Below, piece by piece: positions 35,845-43,551 of a DNA stretch of 64,000 nucleotides (positions are counted from its first letter, which is position 1; each line of letters opens with the position of its first letter). The notes below the pieces were generated by a model. The model was not told where the DNA came from, did not search any database, and worked only from the letters and a program-made list of their open reading frames with translations. A program made the position numbers and the translations under genes. Origin of the DNA: Xanthomonas arboricola pv. juglandis (lineage in GTDB: Bacteria; Pseudomonadota; Gammaproteobacteria; Xanthomonadales; Xanthomonadaceae); NCBI RefSeq assembly GCF_001013475.1, contig NZ_JZEF01000001.1, positions 1,055,458-1,119,457 on the forward strand. Reading direction: 5' to 3'.

Positions 35845-37008
35845 ATGCTCACAGACACAGCACTGCGCAATCTCAAGCCTAAGTCCAAGATTTATAAGGT
35901 TTTTGACCGCGATGGCATGTACGTGGCGGTATCTACCGCCGGTACCATCACCTTCCGCTACGACTACCGTCTCAACGGGCGCCGCGAGACACTCACGCTC
36001 GGACGGTACGGGCCGGCCGGCATGTCGCTGGCCATGGCGCGCGAGCGGCTGCTGGACGCCAAGCGCTCGGTCGATCAGGGCCTTTCCCCGGCGCTGGAGA
36101 AGCAGCGGGCCAAGCGGCGACTGACGGCCGCCAGGACCTTCGGCGAGATGACGGCACGCTGGTTGGCCGATGCCCGCATGGCTGACAGCACGCGGGCGAT
36201 GCGCAAGCACATCATCGACCGCGACATCCTGCCGGTCTTTGAGAATCGCAAGCTGAAGGAAGTCACCCCCGACGACCTCCGGGCGCTGTGCAACAAGGTG
36301 AAGGCGCGCGGCGCGCCGGCCACGGCCATCCATGTCCGCGACATCGTGAAGCAGGTCTATGCCTTCGCCATCCTGCATGGCGAGCGGCTCGCCAACCCGG
36401 CCGACGACGTAAAGGCGGCGTCGATCGCGACCTTCGTTCCCAAGGACCGGGCGCTCTCGCCAGCCGAGATCCGGCTGGCCTTCCACCAACTGGAGACCAT
36501 CGCGTCTTATCCGACCATCCGGTTGGCCTTGCGCCTGATCCTGCTGACGATGGTGCGCAAGAGCGAACTGGTCGAGGCGACCTGGAACGAGGTGGATTTC
36601 GAGAACGCCACCTGGACGATCCCGAAAGTACGAATGAAAGGGCGCAAGCCGCACGTGGTCTATCTGTCGCGGCAGGCAATGGACATTTTCGTGGCTTTGC
36701 ACACCTGCGCGGCGGGCTCGCGATTCGTGCTGCCGTCGCGCTACGACCCCGATCGGTGCATGTCGCATGCAACGCTCAACCGGGTGACGCAGCTCATTGG
36801 GTCGCGCGCGAAGGAAGCCGGGTTGCCGCTGGGGCCATTCACGGTGCACGACCTGCGACGCACCGCGTCCACGCTGCTCAACGAGGTGGGTTTCAACGGG
36901 GACTGGATCGAGAAGTGCCTGGCGCACGAGGAGGGCAGCAGGTCTTCGCGCTCGGTCTACAACAAGGCCGAGTACGCCGGGGACCTTGACTGGGATCACT
37001 TCTGGTAG
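35845..37008 (+). CDS. P4-type tyrosine recombinase/integrase
   Basis: A 387-residue site-specific recombinase that inserts and excises the island. The N-terminal arm-binding domain (DUF4102-like) shows MLTDTALRNLKPKSKIYKVF and LTLGRYGPAGMSLAMARERL. The catalytic core has the first Arg in LTMVRKSELVEATWNEVDFE, the HxxR box in GPFTVHDLRRTASTLLNEVG, a His in CLAHEEGSRSSRSVYNKAEY and Tyr as the nucleophile in the same stretch. It points away from guaA. The C-terminus is short (ends LDWDHFW) compared with relatives that carry further residues after the tyrosine, but all catalytic residues are present. Confidence 0.93.
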   Translation: MLTDTALRNLKPKSKIYKVFDRDGMYVAVSTAGTITFRYDYRLNGRRETLTLGRYGPAGMSLAMARERLLDAKRSVDQGLSPALEKQRAKRRLTAARTFGEMTARWLADARMADSTRAMRKHIIDRDILPVFENRKLKEVTPDDLRALCNKVKARGAPATAIHVRDIVKQVYAFAILHGERLANPADDVKAASIATFVPKDRALSPAEIRLAFHQLETIASYPTIRLALRLILLTMVRKSELVEATWNEVDFENATWTIPKVRMKGRKPHVVYLSRQAMDIFVALHTCAAGSRFVLPSRYDPDRCMSHATLNRVTQLIGSRAKEAGLPLGPFTVHDLRRTASTLLNEVGFNGDWIEKCLAHEEGSRSSRSVYNKAEYAGDLDWDHFW

Positions 37009-37107
37009 GTTGCCAGAGGTTTGTATTTATCCTGAAAAGATCACTCTGGATGATCTTTTCCTTCCTTCGCCAAACTTATCGTCCTTGTGGCGGTTTATAA
37101 ATATGAT

Positions 37108-37134
37108 ATTTTGAGCACTATGGATGCTCAAAAT
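37108..37134. promoter_or_regulatory. Operator overlapping the AbiEi start codon
   Basis: 10-bp arms ATTTTGAGCA and TGCTCAAAAT, separated by CTATGGA, form an inverted repeat that includes the ATG at 37120-37122. AbiEi-type antitoxins are known to bind inverted repeats at their promoter and repress the operon; this is the obvious candidate site. Confidence 0.7.
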
Positions 37135-37941
37135 TCGGGAAAACTGAACCGATTGCTGGCCGAACTGGGCGATACGCGCCTTGTGTCCAGCCGCTGGCTG
37201 CGCGCGCATGACTACTCCAACAGCCTGGTTGCGCGCTATGTGGGCAGCGGCTGGCTGGTGTCGCCGGCGCGTGGCGTGTACATGCGCGCCGGCGGGCGGC
37301 TGCAATGGGATGGGGTGGTCCGCAGCTTGCAGGTCGGGGAGGGCGTGCCGCTACATGTCGGAGGGCGTTTCGCACTGGCCTTGCAAGGGCACGAGCACTA
37401 CTTGCGTTTGGGCGATGCCGGGACGATCACGCTTTACGGGCCGGCGCCTCCGCCGGGCTGGGTCGACAAACTGTCCATGGAGCAGCGCTTCGAGTACCAG
37501 GGCAGGGGGCCGTTCGACCTGTCGGCCGTGCCCGTCACGGCGGAAGTCTCCGAGAAGGCGCTGTCCGAGGCGGGCTTGGCCTGGCATTCCGCTGCGCCTG
37601 GTGTCGATGCCCTGGTGTGCGCGACGCCCGAGCGGGCCATGCTGGAGCTGTGCGATGGCGTATCGGAGGCGGCAGGAGTCTACGAGGCCGATGCGCTGAT
37701 GCAGGCCATGACCACACTGCGACCACAGCGCGTCGCTCTGCTGCTGCGCCACTGCCGCAGCATCAAGGCCAAGCGGCTGTTCCTGGCACTGGCCGATCGC
37801 CATCGGCATGCGTGGCTGGCGCATGTGCCGCTGGATGGCGTCGATCTGGGCCGGGGCAAGCGTGCGCTGGTGCCCGGCGGGCGCCTGCATCCGACCTACC
37901 AGATCACCTTGCCGGGAGACCTCGATGAGCACCTGGCTTGA
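37120..37941 (+). CDS. abiEi: AbiEi-family antitoxin (type IV toxin-antitoxin)
   Basis: A 273-residue antitoxin of the AbiEi type. The N-terminal winged-helix region has KLNRLLAELGDTRLVSSRWL and YVGSGWLVSPARGVYMRAGG; the C-terminal part includes EAGLAWHSAAPGVDALVCAT, PERAMLELCDGVSEAAGVYE and the end YQITLPGDLDEHLA. AbiEi neutralises AbiEii without binding it directly, according to work on the family, and represses its own promoter. The ATG at 37120 lies inside the inverted repeat, supporting autoregulation. It overlaps the toxin gene by 17 nt. Confidence 0.92.
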   Translation: MDAQNSGKLNRLLAELGDTRLVSSRWLRAHDYSNSLVARYVGSGWLVSPARGVYMRAGGRLQWDGVVRSLQVGEGVPLHVGGRFALALQGHEHYLRLGDAGTITLYGPAPPPGWVDKLSMEQRFEYQGRGPFDLSAVPVTAEVSEKALSEAGLAWHSAAPGVDALVCATPERAMLELCDGVSEAAGVYEADALMQAMTTLRPQRVALLLRHCRSIKAKRLFLALADRHRHAWLAHVPLDGVDLGRGKRALVPGGRLHPTYQITLPGDLDEHLA

Positions 37942-38869
37942 TCGGTGGGACCGGCGCTACACCGACCGGGTGCGGCTGCTGGTCGAGATCCTGCCGGTGC
38001 TGGCCCAGGAGCCGCGCTTCGCGCTCAAGGGCGGCACCGCCATCAACCTGTTCGAGCATGACCTGCCGCGTCTGTCGGTGGACATCGACCTGGCCTGGCT
38101 GCCGGTGCACGACTACGCCGAGGATGCGAAGCTGATCGCCGAAGCACTCGGACGACTGGCCGACGCGATGCGCGCTCGGCCTTTGCAATTGCAGGTGCAA
38201 GCTTCAGCGGGCGAAGGCGGGGCGGTCACCCGGCTGGTGGCCAGTCGCGGCCGCGCGCGCGTGCAGATCGAGACGACGCCGGTGATGCGCGGGACGGTGC
38301 ATCCGGGGCGGGCCATGGTCGTGCGCCCGAAGGTGGAGGAGGCGTTCGGCTTCGCCGAAGTGCAGGTACTGGATTTCGCCGACCTGTATGCCGGAAAGCT
38401 GGCAGCGGCACTGTCGCGGCAGCATCCGCGTGATCTGTTCGACGTGGGCCTGCTGCTGGAGGATGAACGAGCGGATGCTGGTCTCTGGCGGACCTTTCTC
38501 GTGTACCTGACATGCAGCCCCAAGCCGGCGTGGGAGATGCTGACACCTCGCGTACCTGCGGATTTCGAGGCCACCTTCGAGGCTCACTTCAAGGGCATGA
38601 CGTCTGAGCCCATTGAAGCGGCGGCCTTGCTGGAGAGCCGCAAACGTCTGTTGTCGCGCGTGGCGCATTGGCTGGACGAGCCGTCGAGCGCCTTTCTGCA
38701 ATCGGTCGAGGATGAGCAGCCGGATTTCGGGTTGATCGGCCTTGGCCATGCGGCCGATCTGCCCGGGGTGCGGCGCAAGCTGCACAACCTGGCACAGCGC
38801 ACGGCCGCCAAACGCGCGGCGGATCGTGGTCAGTTGGCGGACGTGCTGGCGCGCATCAAGGCGCGCTGA
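37925..38869 (+). CDS. abiEii: AbiEii-family nucleotidyltransferase toxin
   Basis: A 314-residue toxin of the DNA polymerase beta-like nucleotidyltransferase fold. The active-site pattern is clear: ALKGGTAINLF (Gly36-Gly37) followed by LSVDIDLAW with Asp53 and Asp55 as metal ligands. A later segment VQVLDFADLYAGKLAAALSR and HPRDLFDVGLLLEDERADAG completes the AbiEii/AbiGii signature. AbiEii toxins stop growth on phage infection; nucleotide transfer to tRNA is known for related MenT toxins. It overlaps the antitoxin by 17 nt. No frameshift or missing catalytic residue is seen. Confidence 0.92.
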   Translation: MSTWLDRWDRRYTDRVRLLVEILPVLAQEPRFALKGGTAINLFEHDLPRLSVDIDLAWLPVHDYAEDAKLIAEALGRLADAMRARPLQLQVQASAGEGGAVTRLVASRGRARVQIETTPVMRGTVHPGRAMVVRPKVEEAFGFAEVQVLDFADLYAGKLAAALSRQHPRDLFDVGLLLEDERADAGLWRTFLVYLTCSPKPAWEMLTPRVPADFEATFEAHFKGMTSEPIEAAALLESRKRLLSRVAHWLDEPSSAFLQSVEDEQPDFGLIGLGHAADLPGVRRKLHNLAQRTAAKRAADRGQLADVLARIKAR

Positions 38870-38905
38870 CGCAGCGGGTAATACAAAGGCGATGGGGTGA
38901 TCGCG

Positions 38906-39148
38906 ATGGCTCACGATTTCACATTGGTCTATGCGCTGAATCCTGAGCTGGATTCGCAGGATGAGGTCCTGCGCCGGCTGGCCGGCAGCGATTGTGCCGA
39001 CGCCACGGTGGGCTGGGGGCGGCCTGGACATATCGCGCTGGCCTTCAGCCGGGAGGCACGGGACCGAGATGTGGCGGTCACGCTTGCTGCGGCTCAGATG
39101 GCACAAGTGCTGGCCGGGGCAGAACTGGTCAAGGTGGACGCCGGGTAG
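38906..39148 (+). CDS. Small protein, probable remnant of a DNA-binding accessory regulator
   Basis: An 80-residue protein: MAHDFTLVYALNPELDSQDE, then LAGSDCADATVGWGRPGHIA and a C-terminal helix with AAAQMAQVLAGAELVKV. It looks like the N-terminal half of a family in which such a module is followed by an AlpA-like winged helix; here it stops after KVDAG. It may therefore be a shortened derivative. An alternative GTG start is at 38897. The function is unknown. It lies between AbiEii and the AlpA-type gene, which is on the opposite strand. Confidence 0.55.
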   Translation: MAHDFTLVYALNPELDSQDEVLRRLAGSDCADATVGWGRPGHIALAFSREARDRDVAVTLAAAQMAQVLAGAELVKVDAG

Positions 39149-39173
39149 TCGCCGTGGACGCCAGATGGCGGTT

Positions 39174-39536
39174 TCATCGAACAGGGCGGTGCCGACGCAG
39201 CCTCACGTCCGGGCCGGCCGATGTGTCGGCCTCTGCTGATCGCGAGGCTTGCTTGCGGCTTTCTATCCAGGCTTCGACTTCTTCCAGATCCCAGACCACG
39301 CAGCGCGGCGTTAGCCGGAAGCGCCGGGGAAACTCGCCGCGCTGCTCCATTTCGTAGATGGTGGTTTCCGCCAAGGGCACGATCTGATGCAGTTCGCGGC
39401 GGCGGATCGTGCGACGAAAGGGGAGCGGTGATCCCTGCGGGAACTGCGGAAGCTCGGCGTACCGCTCAGTCCCAGGATGGGCCAGGGAAGCTGTGTGTTG
39501 TGCAGAGGTCCTGATTGGTTCCGAGTCGGCAGCCAT
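39174..39536 (-). CDS. AlpA-family excisionase-like regulator
   Basis: A 120-residue protein whose C-terminal part is a typical AlpA/excisionase winged helix: [40 protein letters not shown] and [15 protein letters not shown]. AlpA proteins activate integrase expression or promote excision of P4-type islands. The N-terminal 45 residues are low-complexity and may not be real if translation starts further inside; I used the ATG at 39536, and a TTG at 39560 is possible. It is read in the direction of the integrase-AbiE block, on the opposite strand. Confidence 0.8.
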   Translation of the reverse strand: MAADSEPIRTSAQHTASLAHPGTERYAELPQFPQGSPLPFRRTIRRRELHQIVPLAETTIYEMEQRGEFPRRFRLTPRCVVWDLEEVEAWIESRKQASRSAEADTSAGPDVRLRRHRPVR

Positions 39537-39809
39537 CGTCCAGATTCCATGTGTTCGCAATGAACGTCATGGTGGCTATCGGTGGCGATTGCGACAACCT
39601 GCTGAAGCAAGGCCGGGCGTAGGAAAGGAGCATCCCGGCGTTCCGCCGTCGGGCTCGCAGGCTGCGCCCCGCGCCTCTGCGAGTCGCGGCCATCCGGCTT
39701 TGATCCCTGATGCCTTCGGCCTGGATCGCTGATCCGGGCCGGTAATCCCCCCGCGAAGTAGCAGACGCCAGAAGTGGAATTTTCTCGTATCCTTTTCCGA
39801 GGAGGTTCC

Positions 39810-40076
39810 ATGAAGACATCCCGCTTCACCGACAGCCAGATCATCGCCGTACTCAAGCAGTCCGAGGCTGGCACGCCGGTGCCGCAGTTGTGCCGCGAGC
39901 ACGGCATCAGTTCGGCCACGTTTTACAAGTGGCGCAGCAAGTTTGGCGGCATGGATGCGTCGCTGATGTCCCAGCTCAAGGAGCTGCAGGACGAGAACCG
40001 GCGCCTGAAGAAGATGTACGCCGACGCCCAGCTCAGTGCCGACCTGCTGAAGGAGGCGATGGCAAAAAAATGGTGA
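39810..40076 (+). CDS. IS3-family transposase OrfA
   Basis: An 88-residue DNA-binding protein: [40 protein letters not shown] (helix-turn-helix) and a leucine-zipper-like helix [20 protein letters not shown]. It gives the terminal-end recognition half of the transposase. A run of seven A (40064-40070) just before the stop, GCAAAAAAATGG, is a programmed -1 frameshift site that would make an OrfAB fusion transposase. The start has GGAGG 6 nt upstream. Confidence 0.92.
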   Translation: MKTSRFTDSQIIAVLKQSEAGTPVPQLCREHGISSATFYKWRSKFGGMDASLMSQLKELQDENRRLKKMYADAQLSADLLKEAMAKKW

Positions 40077-40897
40077 GGCCATCTCAACGTCGGGAGATGG
40101 CCCGAACAGCGGTCGAAGTCGGACGCACGAACATCCGGCACGCCTGCCAGACCTTCGAGGTGAGCGAGACCTGCTATCGGTATCAGGCCAAGGCGTGGGA
40201 CGAGAACGCCCGGATCGCGGACTGGCTGGTGCGATTGACGACGACGTATCGCGATTGGGGCTTTGGCCTTTGCTTCCTGTACCTGCGCAACGTGAAGGCC
40301 TTTGGCTGGAACCACAAGCGGGTGTACCGGATCTACCGGGAGTTGGAGTTGAACCTGCGGATCAAACCGAAGAAGCGACTGGTACGCCAGAAGCCCGAAC
40401 CGCTGGCGGTACCGGAATCGATCAACAAGGTCTGGTCGATGGACTTCATGCACGAGCAGTTGGCCGATGGTCGCAGCTTCCGGTTGTTCAATGTCCTGGA
40501 TGACTTCAATCGCGAGGGGCTGGCGATCGAGGTGGACCTGTCGCTGCCATCGGCCCGGGTGATCCGATCGTTGGAGCAGGTCATCGAGTGGCGCGGCACG
40601 CCGCGCGTCATTCGCTGCGATAACGGGCCCGAATACATCAGCGCAGCACTGCTGGCGTGGGCGCAACGCAACGGCATTCGCATTGAGCACATCCAGCCGG
40701 GCAAGCCGCAGCAGAACGCCTACGTCGAACGCTACAACCGCACCGTCCGCTACGCCTGGCTGGCCACAACCTTGTTCGACACCATCGAGCAAGTGCAGGA
40801 CAAGGCCACGCGCTGGCTATGGACTTACAACCATGAGCGCCCCAACATGGCGCTCGGCGGCATCACGCCAGCGATGAAACTGGCGATGGCTGCATAA
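40070..40897 (+). CDS. IS3-family transposase OrfB (DDE integrase domain)
   Basis: A 275-residue rve/DDE-type catalytic protein, in frame -1 relative to orfA. It contains the HTH_21-like region [20 protein letters not shown] and the DDE triad: Asp in [14 protein letters not shown], Asp in [11 protein letters not shown] and Glu in [15 protein letters not shown]. The end [18 protein letters not shown] is characteristic of IS3 elements. The ATG at 40070 overlaps the frameshift site, so both an OrfAB fusion and a separate OrfB are possible. No inactivating mutation is visible. Confidence 0.92.
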   Translation: MVRPSQRREMARTAVEVGRTNIRHACQTFEVSETCYRYQAKAWDENARIADWLVRLTTTYRDWGFGLCFLYLRNVKAFGWNHKRVYRIYRELELNLRIKPKKRLVRQKPEPLAVPESINKVWSMDFMHEQLADGRSFRLFNVLDDFNREGLAIEVDLSLPSARVIRSLEQVIEWRGTPRVIRCDNGPEYISAALLAWAQRNGIRIEHIQPGKPQQNAYVERYNRTVRYAWLATTLFDTIEQVQDKATRWLWTYNHERPNMALGGITPAMKLAMAA

Positions 40898-40954
40898 CTC
40901 CACTTCTGCAGTCCGCTAAAAGCGGGGGGATTACCGCCTGGCGACGCTCAGCCA

Positions 40955-41911
40955 ATGACCCATGCGCGCGCGGACGCCCTAGTGGGACACGATCCGGTCT
41001 ATCTCGATGATCGGTTTCTCCAGAAATACGAACAGAGCGTTTTCTACGACTCGACACCGGCCTATGTTTGGGAGCAGTGGTACTGTAGTCCGTCATACAG
41101 AGGGCAGTGGGCTTTTACTGAATGTAGGCGGGTAGGAAGAAATCTAATTCAGGTGCCGATGCGTGAGTTGTACAAGCCAAAGCCGGATCGCGAGATCGTG
41201 CACGCTAGATCATTTGCAGTCGATCCGGCAGACTTAGCGCATGTGGATCTGGATGAAGAGCATGTGGTCGCCAAAGTGCAGCGGCTGCTCGATGCGCTTC
41301 TACGGTTGGGTGACGGCCTTTCCGCACTCGGCACAATCGTGGGACTGAACAAGTCGCCGGTAGAGCTGATTGGCTTTGATCGTGCAGAGGTAGCGGCCAA
41401 TGGTTGGTTGGCCTATCCAGCTCTCGGTCGGTTGGCTCAGGTTGCACCATTGAACATGACGCAGCAGATGTTCCTGGCACGCTGCAAAAGCTTGCACGAG
41501 TTGTGGCAGGGTGTTCCGAACGGATACCTCAAGTCATTATTGGAGCGCGCTGGGTGTCCGAGAGTGGCTGTCAAGGAGGTCGGGAGCATCAAGCTGCTGC
41601 AAGCGCTTCTTAACGAAAGGTTGAATACTCATGAGGAGGCAAGCGATGCCTTTGCCTCAGATCGAGAACCCGAAGGTTGGAAAGATCACAATGAAGCTAT
41701 GGCTCCCTTGTTCTTAAACAACGATCTCAGAATCGCCGACGCGCACGAAACCGTAGAACAGTGCCTGACGACCTTGCGGCAGCTTGGTTTCGATACAGCG
41801 AATGTCAACGCTGGCTATGGACGAGCGCTCGATTTCGTCATCGATGGCGTCATCACGGCCTTGGGGAAAGTAGCCACTGAAATCGAGACTCTTTTCGACC
41901 CAGGTAAGTGA
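40955..41911 (+). CDS. Protein of unknown function
   Basis: A 318-residue protein with no motif I recognise. It begins MTHARADALVGHDPVYLDDR, has an aromatic stretch (FYDSTPAYVWEQWYCSPSYR) near residue 30-50, then helical regions such as VVAKVQRLLDALLRLGDGLS, MTQQMFLARCKSLHELW and a C-terminal amphipathic helix YGRALDFVIDGVITALGKV. No signal peptide or membrane segment is evident. Codon and base use is more AT-rich than surrounding genes, suggesting separate acquisition. The IS3 element sits directly upstream; if it and one GCC are removed, a TGA lies 8 codons before this ATG in frame, so the IS did not cut the gene. It converges with the Wadjet operon. Confidence 0.65.
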   Translation: MTHARADALVGHDPVYLDDRFLQKYEQSVFYDSTPAYVWEQWYCSPSYRGQWAFTECRRVGRNLIQVPMRELYKPKPDREIVHARSFAVDPADLAHVDLDEEHVVAKVQRLLDALLRLGDGLSALGTIVGLNKSPVELIGFDRAEVAANGWLAYPALGRLAQVAPLNMTQQMFLARCKSLHELWQGVPNGYLKSLLERAGCPRVAVKEVGSIKLLQALLNERLNTHEEASDAFASDREPEGWKDHNEAMAPLFLNNDLRIADAHETVEQCLTTLRQLGFDTANVNAGYGRALDFVIDGVITALGKVATEIETLFDPGK

Positions 41912-42092
41912 ATCGCTTGCTCGTTGTAGATGCGGCAAGCGTAGGGTTTGCGGTATGCTTTGAGCTGATTGATGATGGTGTCGCCAACGTCGTCGCCCCG
42001 CAAGTCGCTCCATTTCCCGCGCCATCAAAAGGTGTGCGTTTCTGACGGTAAGAGCGACGGTAGAGGCCCTTGTCGATCACTGAAAATCCCTT

Positions 42093-42116
42093 AAGCCACG
42101 CGGGTCTGCGTGGCTT
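42093..42116. terminator. Hairpin between converging genes (gap 41912-42227)
   Basis: AAGCCACGC and GCGTGGCTT pair across GGGTCT, in the 316-bp gap between the unknown gene and the end of jetD. It is suited to end both transcripts. The gap also contains TGACGGTAA at 42043-42051, matching repeats near the integrase. No gene is seen in the gap. Confidence 0.55.
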
Positions 42117-42227
42117 GTTGATGATCGAGTGGGCGGGTAGGGTCCCAGCGTAAGTCGTCGCGCTATGGCGTGGATCATCAGGTTGGCGCAAATCATCGGT
42201 GAATCGGAGTAATCCGGTGGAGGTCAA

Positions 42228-43541
42228 TCAGTTTTCTGCCGGACCCGGTATGCGTAGATCCTCAATCAGAATGGTCGCTACGGCTTCCTCTGCGATGGCA
42301 GTGCCACAGTTCTGCATTGCGGTTGCGAGATGAATATCCCAGTCGGCGTTGACAGGTATGGCACCAAGTTCATGCCTCACGCGTGTGGTGGAACTAGCGG
42401 CAGCTTCGTAATCTTGGGTGCTCATTCGCCAAGGATTTGCATTCCAGGTGCGGATCACGAAGTTCGCGATGCCGATGCCGGGCCAATCGAAGTCTCCGTG
42501 ATAGAGCAGCTTTGCGCCGGCGGCCTGCAATTGATCTAGCAGGATACGTTGCGCAGCCGATGGCATGCCATCCGTGCAGACCAGTGGAGCGCAGCTGGCG
42601 CCCAACTGATCGGCTGCGATGGCGAGGACGTTGGGGTTCTCGCAGACATGGACGACGCGATCGGCGACGGACCAGATCTTGCTGGCTCGAAGTAATTGCC
42701 GCAGCGAAATGTACGACGGTTCGCCTGGATGCCCTAGCGCTCCTTGGGAGGTGGCCACCGGCAAATTGAGGAAGAGTGCGGGCCTGGCCAATTCGTTGAC
42801 CAGGATGCCAGCACGTGCCCAGATGTCGCGTTGACGCTCCTCCGTGCCTTCTCCCTTTGGAGCATCTTCTGGATCCTCCCCGGTTTCGTGGTTTGTTGGG
42901 TGTTGCCGCTCGTAATGCCGCCAAGCGGCGAGTACGAGGGTGGCCACCGGTCGCCCAGCGTCGAGGGCATGGGCGTCGCCGAGCAGGCTGGCTGCCAATT
43001 GTGCGCGGGGTTGCCCCTGCGCTGGAAGAGCGCGCAGCACGCTGTCGGCGGCGTTCAATAATGGCATGGCATTTTCCGGGGCACGACTCAGGCGCTTGAG
43101 CAGCGGCGGGGCTGACGATGTGTTCAACCAATCCTGCAGCAGCGGGCACGCATCGATCGAGTCGGTCGCGGCGGCCCAGCGTGCCTGCAGTTCCAGGCGC
43201 TGCCGCGTCTTGTCGACGATGGGACCGTCTAGGCGTTCCAGCGCGTCGCGCAGTGAGTTCGCTAGGCCGGCTTCGCGCAATGCCGTGTCCAGTTGGCGGA
43301 TGTCCAGGGTGATCGAGCGCGCGGGTCGTAAGGGTCTGCCGGTCATCTGGCAGAGCGCTTGGTGCGCGTCGGGGGCGAGTCGGTCCAGCCGCAGTGTCGA
43401 TGCGGTGGCATTGGGGCCGATGCGCTCGAAGTATCGGCGCAGCCGCTGGCGCAGTGGGGCGAGGGCATCGTCGCCCAGCAGGCGTTGCAAGCGCGGATCG
43501 GAGGGGAGCGTGGCGTCGGCGCGCATGCAGCTCGGGTTCAA
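42228..43541 (-). CDS. jetD: Wadjet type II JetD (DUF3323/DUF2399, Toprim nuclease subunit)
   Basis: A 437-residue protein of the TIGR02679 family. The C-terminal DUF2399 part is a Toprim domain: VHVCENPNVLAIAADQLG has the conserved Glu (residue 301) and LLYHGDFDWPGIGIANFVIR the DxD pair (Asp350, Asp352). The N-terminal half (residues 1-230) is the DUF3323-type helical region. In Wadjet, JetD is the topoisomerase VI-like nuclease that cuts DNA extruded by the SMC motor. It is the last gene of the operon, 10 nt after jetC. An alternative start MRADATLP lies 15 bp downstream. The catalytic residues look intact. Confidence 0.92.
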   Translation of the reverse strand: MNPSCMRADATLPSDPRLQRLLGDDALAPLRQRLRRYFERIGPNATASTLRLDRLAPDAHQALCQMTGRPLRPARSITLDIRQLDTALREAGLANSLRDALERLDGPIVDKTRQRLELQARWAAATDSIDACPLLQDWLNTSSAPPLLKRLSRAPENAMPLLNAADSVLRALPAQGQPRAQLAASLLGDAHALDAGRPVATLVLAAWRHYERQHPTNHETGEDPEDAPKGEGTEERQRDIWARAGILVNELARPALFLNLPVATSQGALGHPGEPSYISLRQLLRASKIWSVADRVVHVCENPNVLAIAADQLGASCAPLVCTDGMPSAAQRILLDQLQAAGAKLLYHGDFDWPGIGIANFVIRTWNANPWRMSTQDYEAAASSTTRVRHELGAIPVNADWDIHLATAMQNCGTAIAEEAVATILIEDLRIPGPAEN

Positions 43542-43551
43542 GTGGGGCAGA

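Larger units (their letters stand above)
39741..40935 (+). mobile_element. Complete IS3-family insertion sequence (1195 bp)
   Basis: Terminal inverted repeats: left GGTAATCCCCCCGC... and right end as its complement (GCGGGGGGATTACC), with further imperfect matches (CAGAAGTGGA inside both). A GCC trinucleotide lies on both sides (39738-39740 and 40936-40938), fitting a 3-bp target duplication. Inside are orfA and orfB in the -1 relation with an A7 run at their overlap. It appears intact and potentially active. Confidence 0.85.

Noticed and set aside
39409..39732. A 107-codon open frame on the plus strand before the IS element
   Set aside because: Overlaps the AlpA gene in antisense and has no recognisable motif; the composition looks random.
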